A stretch of 64,000 nucleotides of DNA from an uncultured Pseudomonadales bacterium (lineage in GTDB: Bacteria > Pseudomonadota > Gammaproteobacteria > Pseudomonadales > Azotimanducaceae). Both the position numbers and the translations under genes were made by a program. Shown here piece by piece: positions 50,122-58,629 of this stretch. The stretch spans positions 112,316 to 176,315 of the forward strand of contig CAMYJX010000004.1 in the NCBI GenBank assembly GCA_947258825.1. The letters run 5' to 3'. Below the pieces are notes generated by a model. That model saw only the letters and a list, made by a program, of their open reading frames with translations. It was not told the origin of the DNA and did no database searches. Each line of letters begins with the position of its first letter. The first letter of the stretch is position 1.

Positions 50122-51162
50122 TCACAGATTCAGGAATCTCAGCGGTTGGGTTGCATCGACGGTAATGGTATCACCCTCGTTGGTGAAGAGTTCTCCGTCC
50201 AGGGTAAGCGGGCCGTCGAATTGCATGCGAAGAGATCGCAGCCCGACGCTGTGATAGCCGTGCCGCGGTGTCATGGTGGCGTTCGGCCTGCCGGTCAGCA
50301 GTTTGGGCATGGAGCGGATGAAGCGCTCAGCATCGGCTTCGATCAGCGTCGCGCTCAGGGGCTGGTCGGCGCGCAACCAGTAAGGGCGCATGCCGAGGAA
50401 CAGGCGATCGAGAGATGTTATCAGGCACAGACGGATGGGCAGCGGTACCCAGGTGGCCGGGTCCAGCCGCTGGGCGGCTGGCGAAACCGGCTCTTCCTCG
50501 TGCTCAGCCCGGCTGGGTGCTGCAGCCGCATCAGCCAGAATAGGGGTCCGGAGACTCAGGGTCAGCGGCTCCGCGAAAGGCGGTTGATGGCGGGCGATGC
50601 CCCACAGGGTTCGCAGCATTGCCAGCCCGGCGCCCAGCTCGTGTCGACCGCCGCCAGGGTGAATCCGCCGGTGGAAAAACTCGATCCCCTGGACGATGGT
50701 TCCGATTCCGAAGAAGAACCCATACTGGTCGTTGTCCGGCAACGAGACCCTGACCAGCGGCCGTTGCTGAATGGCTGGCTGGCTCCGGGAGTCGTCCCTG
50801 CAGCCTGACGCAAGCACCGAGCGTAGCCGTTCAACGCAGCGCGCGTAGGCGCGCTCGGTATTGATGTCAAAGGCGGACATGTTTGTGGAGCCCCCGGGCA
50901 GGAGCGCTATCCGGGGCGCATCACGCGGTGCGTGGCGGCGCAGCAGCAGCGTCAGCAGGTTCTGCGCCGTCCCGTCGCCGCCGTTGATGACGAGCACGTC
51001 TTCTGACCGCCAGTCATGCTTCGCCAGGACAGCGGCGGCTTCCTGAATATTGCTGGTCAGGTGATGATGAACATCAGCCGAGGGGGGCAGGGCCTGCTGC
51101 AGATCGGCATGGCGCTTTCTTGCCCGTGCCGTTCTGGGATTGGAAATCACCAGGATGGTCAT
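50122..51162 (-). CDS. Diacylglycerol/ceramide-kinase-like lipid kinase
   Basis: 346 aa, DAGK_cat fold. Key loop VINGGDGTAQNLL near residue 80, with LLPGGSTNMSAFD near 105 and the C-terminal PLTLDGELFTNEG. The latter is a GxLF in the family's DGE region. Caulobacter has a DAGK-type ceramide kinase in its sphingolipid locus. Overlaps the nucleotidyltransferase by 4 bases. It probably makes ceramide-1-phosphate, the input to the proposed CDP step. Confidence 0.85.
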   Translation of the reverse strand: MTILVISNPRTARARKRHADLQQALPPSADVHHHLTSNIQEAAAVLAKHDWRSEDVLVINGGDGTAQNLLTLLLRRHAPRDAPRIALLPGGSTNMSAFDINTERAYARCVERLRSVLASGCRDDSRSQPAIQQRPLVRVSLPDNDQYGFFFGIGTIVQGIEFFHRRIHPGGGRHELGAGLAMLRTLWGIARHQPPFAEPLTLSLRTPILADAAAAPSRAEHEEEPVSPAAQRLDPATWVPLPIRLCLITSLDRLFLGMRPYWLRADQPLSATLIEADAERFIRSMPKLLTGRPNATMTPRHGYHSVGLRSLRMQFDGPLTLDGELFTNEGDTITVDATQPLRFLNL

Positions 51163-52058
51163 GGGTCTGGGCGGTTTTCGGCGGGGCCTCCAGCCTGGCG
51201 TTTACCTCCGCCTTGCGCTGGACCGGTCCCCTGCTGCGGATTCGCTGGAGCAGCTTTTTCGCGCTCCAGCAGCCGGCAGGCCAGCTCCCAGTCGGCAACC
51301 GTATCCACATCGACGGCAGCCCTGGGCTCGTGAACGGCTACCCAGCTCACGCGGCAACCGGCCTTGAGCGACAGGGCTCGAAAGGCCTGGTCCACGGCCA
51401 GCCCGCCGGTGACATAGCGCAGCAGCGTCTTCAAGCCCAGACGCCCGGCTATCTTCCAGGGACGTTTGCGGAACGATTCCACCTCGGACCAGAAACGCAG
51501 CCCGCTGTGGCCAGTTTCGCTGGTTACTGCGAACAGGTTGCTGCCGCAGAAAGCGCCGTCCGAGAAACGCAGAACGGTGCGTTTTGAATCTGGAAACGCC
51601 TCCCGTACCAGGTCGTGGGGAACCAGCCCCACCACGATGTCGGGTCGGTGGCCTGCAGGCCCTACGGCCAGCGCATCCTTGCAGAAGTCGTCTACCGTTG
51701 CGGTATCCAGCAAGCCGTGATCGGCGCCGGTAAGCAGCAGCGGATGACTGTTCAGATGCTCTGCGGCCGCGAACGCGCTGGCGGCTGGGCCGTTGGCGGG
51801 GGCTAGCCAACGGTAGTCGCCGGGTTCCAGCAGCGCGCTGAACTCGGGTGCCTCCCGAAGAACGGATGCCGACGGTCCGCTCAGAATGCCGCCGGCCACG
51901 CTGCAGCTTTCGCGCAGGGTTGTCATTACGCGTTGGATACAAGACCTGCCAGCCAGCGGCGCCAGAACGCCTGCAGGGAGCCCCAGAGACCGTGCCAGCG
52001 CGTTTCCACCGGTACGTTCACCGGCGAGCACGATGGCCTGGAACTGTTGGCAATTCAT
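51159..52058 (-). CDS. MobA-like nucleotidyltransferase
   Basis: 299 aa. The N-terminal signature is AIVLAGERTGGNALARSLG and PLAGRSCIQRVM, with the metal Asp in LLLTGADHGLLD near residue 110. The middle (FCGSNLFAVTSE) is normal for the MobA/CofC group. The C-terminal 30 residues are Pro/Gly/Gln-rich and may be disordered. MobA/CofC-type enzymes activate phospho-acids such as phospholactate or phosphoglycerate with GTP. In Caulobacter the sphingolipid carries phosphoglycerate, so that head group is a candidate here (inference). The gene overlaps the kinase. Confidence 0.78.
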   Translation of the reverse strand: MNCQQFQAIVLAGERTGGNALARSLGLPAGVLAPLAGRSCIQRVMTTLRESCSVAGGILSGPSASVLREAPEFSALLEPGDYRWLAPANGPAASAFAAAEHLNSHPLLLTGADHGLLDTATVDDFCKDALAVGPAGHRPDIVVGLVPHDLVREAFPDSKRTVLRFSDGAFCGSNLFAVTSETGHSGLRFWSEVESFRKRPWKIAGRLGLKTLLRYVTGGLAVDQAFRALSLKAGCRVSWVAVHEPRAAVDVDTVADWELACRLLEREKAAPANPQQGTGPAQGGGKRQAGGPAENRPDP

Positions 52059-52085
52059 CTTGAGGGTGTCAGCGTGCCTTGGGAT

Positions 52086-53234
52086 TCAGCCGAGATCTTT
52101 TTCATACATGCGGTAGCGCTTGCTGACGCGACCGCCGATGGTCTCGATGATGTTGCGCATGCCCATGTTGTCGTCGAGTATCCAGGACATTTCCACCTCG
52201 GTCATCCCCGTGCGCTTGGCAGCCTCGCTGATGGCTTCGATAACCATGAACGCGAGCCCTGGACCGAAACGGGTGTTGTGAAATTCCCGGCGAACACCCA
52301 TGAGGGGCACACGGCCGGAGGTGGGGAAACGAACCTTCAGCCGCCACAACAGCTTTGCCCAGCCGAAGGGCAACAGGCGGCCGCCGAGATCGGCGATGGC
52401 GTCGTTGAGATTGGGCAGCAGCACGATGAAGGCGACGGGGCGGCCCTTCAGCTCGGCTATGTGGATGAAATCATCCGGTATCAGCAGCAGCATCTCGCGG
52501 CCGATACCGTTGAACTCCGCTTCGGTGAAAGGTACGAAGCCCCAGTTGCCGGACCAGGCGTCGTTGAAGATGTCCCGCAGGATCTCGAGCTCAGCGTCGG
52601 TGTTTTTGCGGTCGAGACGCCGGAGCTCGACTTCGGGTTGCATCCGCTTCATTAGCCCGGTCATAACTGGCGGGTGCTCGAAATCCGGGTCGATGACGTA
52701 GGCCAGCAGGTCCTGCACCGGATGATACCCGGCGGCGGTGACCGCGCTGCCGTAGTAGGGGCGACCGTGAGGCATCATGAAATAGGGGGGCGTTTCGAAG
52801 CCTTCTACAAGCAGCCCCAGCTCCTGATTGATGCCCAGGTTGAAGGGCCCGACGGCACGGATGGCTTCCCGCGCCTTCAGCCAGCCCTCGGCGGTTTGAA
52901 ACAGCACTTCAAAAACCGCTGGATCGTTGCTGCCTTCCAGCATCCCGAAGTAGCCGACTCGCTCACCGTGCTGCCGCTCATATAGATCGTCGATCTGTGC
53001 GGAAATACGTCCCACCGGCGTGAGCCCGTCGTAGGCCACCCATGCCTGCCAGGTGGCGTGCTCGAAGAAGGGGTTTTTAGGAGACAGCGCCTGACGCCTT
53101 TCGAAAAACAGCGGCGGCACCCACTGCGGGTCATTCGCGTAGAGCGGCAAAGGCAGGTTCAGGAAGTCGCGCAGGGTTGAGCGATCGACAACCGGCTTTA
53201 GCAGTAGCTGCTTTGTCCCATGCGGCGCATTCAT
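52086..53234 (-). CDS. GNAT-fold acyltransferase, bacterial ceramide synthase (bCerS)-like
   Basis: 382 aa. N-terminal GxxVDRSTLRDFLNLPLPLYANDPQWVPP pattern, then NPFFEHATWQAWVAYDG near residue 58 and the GNAT-like strand VGRISAQID near 77. The C-terminal AFMVIEAISEAAKRTGMTEVEMSWIL is the second GNAT-like half. I recognise it as the family of the Caulobacter bacterial ceramide synthase, which N-acylates the 3-ketosphinganine. With Spt, ACP, ligase and CerR the ceramide pathway is complete in this window. It sits 5 bases after the ABC gene. Confidence 0.72.
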   Translation of the reverse strand: MNAPHGTKQLLLKPVVDRSTLRDFLNLPLPLYANDPQWVPPLFFERRQALSPKNPFFEHATWQAWVAYDGLTPVGRISAQIDDLYERQHGERVGYFGMLEGSNDPAVFEVLFQTAEGWLKAREAIRAVGPFNLGINQELGLLVEGFETPPYFMMPHGRPYYGSAVTAAGYHPVQDLLAYVIDPDFEHPPVMTGLMKRMQPEVELRRLDRKNTDAELEILRDIFNDAWSGNWGFVPFTEAEFNGIGREMLLLIPDDFIHIAELKGRPVAFIVLLPNLNDAIADLGGRLLPFGWAKLLWRLKVRFPTSGRVPLMGVRREFHNTRFGPGLAFMVIEAISEAAKRTGMTEVEMSWILDDNMGMRNIIETIGGRVSKRYRMYEKDLG

Positions 53235-53238
53235 GTGC

Positions 53239-55029
53239 TCAATCTGCCCCTGTTGCCGTGTTTTGCGCGGAGACCACCCAGCGTGTTGCCGTTTCAGCCT
53301 GTGTGGCCTCCAGACGCGTCAGTTGGCCGTCGTGCACGCGATAGACGCGATCTGCGACCCGCTGCAGCGCGGATTGATGGGCGACTGCGAGAATGGTAAT
53401 CCGGCCCTTCAACGTGGCCAGGGTTTCGCAGATGGCCGTTTCGCTGGCTGCGTCCAGAGCGCTGGTCGCCTCGTCCAGAATCAGCAGTCGCGGCCGGTGA
53501 GCGAGGGCGCGGGCGATCATGATCCTCTGGCGCTGACCGCCCGACAGACGCGCCCCGCGCTCGCCGACAACGGTGCGCATGCCCTGGGGCAGATCTGCCA
53601 CGAAGTCCGCAGCGCCGGCGGCTTGCAGCGCGCGATCGACATCGGCCGCCGTCAGCTGCTCATCGCCCAGGGCTACGTTGGCGAACACGCTGTCATGAAG
53701 CAGCAGGTTGTCCTGGGGAACGTAGCCGATGGAGCGCCGCCAGGCTGTCAGGTCCAGCTCGCCCAGCGCTACGTCGTCGATTAATACGGACCCGGACGTC
53801 GGTCTCATCAGCCCGATGATGAGATCGGCGATGGTGGATTTGCCCGTGCCCGACTCTCCGACCAGGCAGGTCATCTCGCCCGCAGGAATTTCGAGGGATA
53901 CCCCGCTGAGCACCGGCGTATCTCCGTAGGTGAAGGTTACATCGTCCAGGCGTATGTGCCTGTCGAGGCTGGGCTGTCCGGTACCGGTGTTGATCTCTGC
54001 CTCACGCTCGGCCTCGGCTACCGTCTGCTGCAGTGACCAGAACGCGCTTTCGCTGGTGATCATCCGCTGATATTCCTTCTGCACCTTGCTGCCTCTTTTC
54101 AGCAGGCGGGCCAGCACCAGGGTCAGAAACGTGACCGTGGCCAGTGCTACCGAAAACTCGACCAGTGCCAGATAGACACCGACGACGATAACCATCGTGT
54201 AAAGGGGCTCCTGGGCAGCGTCCAGCCCGGCGTTGCCCAGCACTTCGCGGCGCAGGTCGGCTTTCAGCTCGAGGGTTTCCCGCGCCACCAGCGCCTCCGC
54301 GGCGCGCTCCCGTCCCATGGACTTCAGGGTCTTGATGGATTGCAGGATGTCGGTAAGCGAGCCCAGCAGAGACCGGTACCAGTTGGTCTGCCCGGTGCCC
54401 GCGTACTTGGATATCTTCACGAATTGATGGGAGACGGCCCATACGGCCAGCCCGGCTATCAGGCAGATCAGCGTCGCCTCCCAGGAAACCAGCAGGGCGA
54501 CGCTGAAGTAAACGAGCGTTTCGATGAAAACCACGGTCAGCCGGATGGCATACACGTAAGCGTTGGACGCCCGCCAGGCCTCCGTCGCCATGGAGTTGGC
54601 GAGCTTTCCTACGGATTGATTGACGTAGAATCGCCAGCTCGACGCGGTGATCGCTCGCAGCAGCTGCATCCGCAGCCCCGTCGCCACGTCTGCCGCCAGA
54701 TAGCCAATGCGCTGCTCGGCAATGAAGACGAGCAGGCTTTTGAAGGTGATTCCGGCGACGATCATACACAGCAGCACACCCAGCGACGGCGTCAGCCCTA
54801 CGGCTTCGATAACGCTGTAAACCAGTTCCGTCAGGTTGTCCCCGGATGCGGGGTCCGGGGCCGCGCCCGGGGCCGCGCCCGCACTCGTGTCCGAATCGAA
54901 AGCCAGATTCAGCATCGGCATCATGGCCGACAGGCCGAGACCGTCCGCCAGCCCGGCCAGAAACAGCAGGCCTATCAGCAGGGCGCTGTTCCAGGGGTGG
55001 GAAAGGATGAAATCCCGGATAAGCCTCAT
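53239..55029 (-). CDS. MsbA-like ABC exporter (fused membrane and ATPase domains)
   Basis: 596 aa. Six membrane helices in residues 1–310. The ATPase domain has Walker A GESGTGKST near 388, signature LSGGQRQR near 496, and Walker B LLILDEATSALD near 517. Domain order and length are those of lipid flippases such as MsbA, not of peptide exporters with an N-terminal protease. Position between bCerS-like and LptG/LptF genes suggests that it flips a sphingolipid across the inner membrane. A GAAPGAAP segment near residue 40 is coded by a 12-bp doublet. Confidence 0.85.
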   Translation of the reverse strand: MRLIRDFILSHPWNSALLIGLLFLAGLADGLGLSAMMPMLNLAFDSDTSAGAAPGAAPDPASGDNLTELVYSVIEAVGLTPSLGVLLCMIVAGITFKSLLVFIAEQRIGYLAADVATGLRMQLLRAITASSWRFYVNQSVGKLANSMATEAWRASNAYVYAIRLTVVFIETLVYFSVALLVSWEATLICLIAGLAVWAVSHQFVKISKYAGTGQTNWYRSLLGSLTDILQSIKTLKSMGRERAAEALVARETLELKADLRREVLGNAGLDAAQEPLYTMVIVVGVYLALVEFSVALATVTFLTLVLARLLKRGSKVQKEYQRMITSESAFWSLQQTVAEAEREAEINTGTGQPSLDRHIRLDDVTFTYGDTPVLSGVSLEIPAGEMTCLVGESGTGKSTIADLIIGLMRPTSGSVLIDDVALGELDLTAWRRSIGYVPQDNLLLHDSVFANVALGDEQLTAADVDRALQAAGAADFVADLPQGMRTVVGERGARLSGGQRQRIMIARALAHRPRLLILDEATSALDAASETAICETLATLKGRITILAVAHQSALQRVADRVYRVHDGQLTRLEATQAETATRWVVSAQNTATGAD

Positions 55030-55139
55030 AAGTGAGGGTCCTGACTCAGTTTGGATGCCGGGTCATTAGCGCCGCGCATTGTATGTCGGGGCGGCGCCGA
55101 TCATAAAGCGACACAGGCGTGGGTCCGAAGTGAGTGAGA

Positions 55140-56243
55140 TCATCCCGAGGGCGCGCCGTTCAATCGCCGGATCAGCAGGACAGCGGGAACAAAGACCAGC
55201 ATGATGGGGGTAAACACAGCGAGTAACGAAGACTGGGTGAGCAGATAGATGCCGTTGGTGACGATCTGCTGCAGCAGAAAGATCCCCAGCGCGTTGGCCA
55301 GCCCCAGAGTGACCGCGCCGCCCATGCTTGACCGGGGACCGACGCCGATCACGAACGGGGCAGCGAACAGCGTGAACACAATGCCTGAAAGGGGCACCAT
55401 GCAGCGTCGCCAGAATTCCAGCGCGTAGGCACCCGAGGCTGCGCCCTCCTCCTGGAGCACGAGCATGTGGCGGAAGATCTGCAGCAGCGACAGGCTCTCC
55501 AGCGGCATCTCGAAGAACGCGGTGGTCTGGCGCCAGGGTGGTGCCCAGTCTTGTGCCGGGTACTCGGTGCGCCTTATCCTGGGGCTGTTTGGCTCTGCGT
55601 CCGGCTCCAGATCGGGGTAGAAGGTTTCCAGAACGTTGCGCAGCTGCCAGCTGGATTCAGATCGGATAGCCGCATTCGCTGCGCGGGTATAGACGTCCAG
55701 CTCATCGTCCCCGCCAAAATTGTAGACGTGGATGCCGGTTGGCGTGCCGCCCCGTTCCAGGGATTCGATGTGCACATAGGTATTTCCGTGCTGCACCCAG
55801 ATACCGCTTTCGGAAAACAGCGTCCCGTCTCTCGAAGTTTCGGCCATGTAATACAGGTTGCCTTGCTGCGACAAAGGCCGCGCGGCTATCTCCACCACGC
55901 CGAATACCAGCAGGAAAAGCAGGCTGGAAACGCCGGTGACAATGGCGAGCCGCAAAGGCGTCAGGCCCGCCGCGCGCATGGCCAGCAGCTCGTGACTGCG
56001 CACGAAAGTGCCCAGCCCGTAGACGGCGCCGATCAGGGTGATGAAGGGCGAAAGGTCGGCCAGCCTGGCGGGCATTACCATGGCCGTCACCAGCAACGCG
56101 TCGGCGAGCGCGTAGTTCGCATCACCTATGTCATCCGCGCGGTCCATGAATTCGAACAGGCCGAACAGCGCGAGCATTGCGCCTGAAACCAGCAGAAAGC
56201 CCCGCAGAAGAGCCGCCATGAGATAACGGTAGATCAACTTCAC
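55140..56243 (-). CDS. lptG: LptG-family (YjgQ) permease
   Basis: 367 aa, three helices near each end around a periplasmic beta-jellyroll. Landmarks: FRGFLLVSG-like first helix, MPARLADLSPFITLIGAVYGLGTFVRSHELLAMRAAG near residue 58, and the last pair of helices near 280–365. The Lpt ABC complex extracts lipopolysaccharide from the inner membrane. Here it is paired with LptF (4-base overlap) next to a lipid flippase and sphingolipid genes rather than pepA. Whether it carries LPS, sphingolipid or both is open. Confidence 0.83.
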   Translation of the reverse strand: MKLIYRYLMAALLRGFLLVSGAMLALFGLFEFMDRADDIGDANYALADALLVTAMVMPARLADLSPFITLIGAVYGLGTFVRSHELLAMRAAGLTPLRLAIVTGVSSLLFLLVFGVVEIAARPLSQQGNLYYMAETSRDGTLFSESGIWVQHGNTYVHIESLERGGTPTGIHVYNFGGDDELDVYTRAANAAIRSESSWQLRNVLETFYPDLEPDAEPNSPRIRRTEYPAQDWAPPWRQTTAFFEMPLESLSLLQIFRHMLVLQEEGAASGAYALEFWRRCMVPLSGIVFTLFAAPFVIGVGPRSSMGGAVTLGLANALGIFLLQQIVTNGIYLLTQSSLLAVFTPIMLVFVPAVLLIRRLNGAPSG

Positions 56244-57337
56244 GGCGGGACCTTCAGGCTCAGCGACGGCGAGCGACGCATGACGAGATAGGCCAGCACG
56301 AGCACGCCGACAGCCGAGTAGACGCCCGGCACCATGGGGATATGACCGTTCTCCACGGACGATTTGGTCAGGCTGGACAGGTTGAAGACCAGGGCGTAGA
56401 GAATCAGCGCCATGCCGAACCGGGGATAGGGCGACTGACGCGGACGCAGACGTCCCAGCTCAATGCCCATCAGGGCCACCAGCAGGGAAATGATGGGCAT
56501 GCACACGCGCCATTGGAACTCGGCGGCGTCTTTGCGGCGCTCTGACTGAGCCAGCTGCGCCGTAGACAGGGCGCGACGTTTGGTCAAGGCGTCGCTGGCG
56601 GGCCGATGGGCAAAATAGACCAGGCGTTCGAAGCGAGTGACCCGGTCTTTTCGCAATTCGCTTCCAATCTGGTGGCTGACGCCGTCGATGAAGGTCAGCT
56701 TCTGCATTCGATTTTCATCGGTTTCGTCCAGCTGTGCCGCCCTTGCGCGCAGGACAACGGGACGGCCGAACTGCTGCGCCTGGGCGAATACGTCGGTCAG
56801 ATTGGGGGTCTGGCGGGAAACCTCGGAGGCCTGAATGACGAAACCTTCGTCCCACTTGTAGAAGCGACGGCTTTCCATCTGCTCTGAGCTCAGGTTGGAG
56901 CCGCGCTCGCTGATTTCATATCTCAGGGTATAAGAGTATGGACGCCCGTAGATCGACAACAGGGCCACGCAGATTGCAACCAGCACTGCCAGCACCTGCA
57001 GCGGACGCGACACACGATTCGGGCTGACGCCACCGGCATAAAGGGCATAGGGCTCCCCCTCACGGTGCCAGAGGCTCATCACCATGACCAGAGCGGCAAA
57101 GAAGGCGGAGGGGAGCAGAATTTCCAGCGCCGCCAGATCGTTCGCCAGCAGCAACGCCAGCACATCGCGCGGCGGCAGATTGCCGAGCGCCGCCGAGCGA
57201 AGCAGCTGAACGCTGCTGAATGCGGTGAATAGCAACAGCAGCAGGGCCAGCCCCAGCACCGTGGGGAAGAGAACCTGTCGGATGATGTAACGGTCTAGAG
57301 TGAACAAGCTTCGGCCATGGCCCCGTATGTCGAGCAA
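56240..57337 (-). CDS. lptF: LptF-family (YjgP) permease
   Basis: 365 aa from the TTG at 57337; a TTG ten codons later (before FTLDRYIIRQ) matches the family start better. Three N-terminal helices with ILLPSAFFAALVMVMSLWHREGEPYALYAGG near residue 78 are as in LptF. The middle is the periplasmic jellyroll (VIQASEVSRQ) and three helices close the protein. It overlaps lptG. LptB, the ATPase the pair needs, is not in this window, so it must be shared or encoded elsewhere. Three-gene transport unit: ABC exporter, LptG, LptF. Confidence 0.83.
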   Translation of the reverse strand: MLDIRGHGRSLFTLDRYIIRQVLFPTVLGLALLLLLFTAFSSVQLLRSAALGNLPPRDVLALLLANDLAALEILLPSAFFAALVMVMSLWHREGEPYALYAGGVSPNRVSRPLQVLAVLVAICVALLSIYGRPYSYTLRYEISERGSNLSSEQMESRRFYKWDEGFVIQASEVSRQTPNLTDVFAQAQQFGRPVVLRARAAQLDETDENRMQKLTFIDGVSHQIGSELRKDRVTRFERLVYFAHRPASDALTKRRALSTAQLAQSERRKDAAEFQWRVCMPIISLLVALMGIELGRLRPRQSPYPRFGMALILYALVFNLSSLTKSSVENGHIPMVPGVYSAVGVLVLAYLVMRRSPSLSLKVPP

Positions 57338-57415
57338 TTACGCTTCAAGGCGTTCGGCGATTCTATCGCGAAGCGGGGCTCCCGCGGGGGATTTGGTGGG
57401 TGGATATCCGCCCCG

Positions 57416-57655
57416 TCAGGCCTGCGGAACGACATCCGTCAGGTTGAGTTTTTCCAGCAGCGCTGGAAAGTCGGCGTGATCGCGGAGGAAGGCGGTTTCT
57501 TCGGCCCACAGGTACTCGATGTCGGGGCTCTTCAGGTTGAGCTCAAAGCTTGCCATGGCGGCTGCCAGTACTCGGGTGGCTACCTGATAACGCTCAGCGG
57601 CGGCCTCCGTGTTGCCCTGCCACATATACGCAACCGCCCGGTTGGTACCTCATTC
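57416..57655 (-). pseudogene. C-terminal remnant of a TPR protein
   Basis: The frame begins after a stop at about 57650. It reads RAVAYMWQGNTEAAAERY and then FPALLEKLNLT at its end, the way TPR-repeat proteins finish. About 75 residues remain, with no ribosome site. A short piece LHALYLLETE before the stop may belong to the same lost gene. Nothing else coding is seen between lptF and the hydratase gene. Confidence 0.45.
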
Positions 57656-57846
57656 CGTTTCCAAGAGATAAAGGGCGTGCAGGCGCTTTTCCGGACCCTG
57701 GGAGAGCGTTCCGTCGATAATGTAATCGGCACAGAGAAGACGGTTCGCTCATCGAGCGATGATAGCGGTATTCTAGAAGTGCCGATAAGAGGCGGAGGGC
57801 GGGCGTTCGCCCGTACCTGAACAGTTCGCAGGGCCGGGAGGAAAGG

Positions 57847-58626
57847 GTGAATTACAGCAACGTCAGCATTCAAAGACAGGGCAGGGTTGCCGTCGTCACC
57901 TACGATCGCGGCGGCAGCCTGAACGCCTTCGATCAGGCGTCGATACTGGAGCTCACCGAGGTGGCACGGAGTTTTCAGGACGATCTGGAAACCCAGGCCG
58001 TGGTGCTGGCCGGCTCGCCTCAGGGTTTTTCGGCCGGCATCGATCTCAAGGACACCGCCACCTGGGAACGTCTCGAAAACGACGTCGCACTGCGCGAGCG
58101 CTTCTATCGCGGGGTGCGCCTTTGCCAGGCTTGGGAAGACATGCCTCAGGTAACCATCGCGGCGATGGAACGGTTGGCAGTAGGCGCGGGATGCGCGATC
58201 GCCCTGGCCTGTGACTGGCGGGTGCTCGATCGCGATGGCTATCTCTACGTTCCAGAGGTAAAAATAGGTCTCAACCTGCAGTGGGGGGCGCTGCCCCGGC
58301 TGATATCTCTGGTGGGCCCGGCTCGGGCCAAACGCATTGTGCTGCTGTGTGAAAAAATGCCCGCCAGTCAGGCGCTGGATTGGGGGCTGGTCGAGGAGCT
58401 GGCAGATACCGGCAGAACGGTGGAGAAAGCCCTTGAGCTTGCCGAGACCGCTGCCGCCATGCCGGCAGCAACCACGCGGATGGTAAAGCAGGCGGTGAAT
58501 GCAACAGCCAACGCGCTGCATCGGGCCAGCGCCTATGCGGATGCGGATCAGAGTGCCCTGACCCGGACCTACGCAGATGCGGTTGCGGCACGCGAGTCTT
58601 TCTCCAAAGGCGGCAGCAGCGGCTGA
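57847..58626 (+). CDS. Enoyl-CoA hydratase/isomerase family protein
   Basis: 259 aa from a GTG with GGAGGAAAGG just upstream. Crotonase landmarks: oxyanion strand FSAGIDLKDTATW near residue 61 and the second oxyanion/active-site loop AVGAGCAIALACDWR near 114, followed by FVPEVKIGL-type YVPEVKIGLNLQWGALPRL. The Glu of PEVKIG is kept. It hydrates or isomerises an unsaturated acyl-CoA. It ends 3 bases from the convergent gamma-glutamyltransferase. Confidence 0.9.
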   Translation: MNYSNVSIQRQGRVAVVTYDRGGSLNAFDQASILELTEVARSFQDDLETQAVVLAGSPQGFSAGIDLKDTATWERLENDVALRERFYRGVRLCQAWEDMPQVTIAAMERLAVGAGCAIALACDWRVLDRDGYLYVPEVKIGLNLQWGALPRLISLVGPARAKRIVLLCEKMPASQALDWGLVEELADTGRTVEKALELAETAAAMPAATTRMVKQAVNATANALHRASAYADADQSALTRTYADAVAARESFSKGGSSG

Positions 58627-58629
58627 GGC

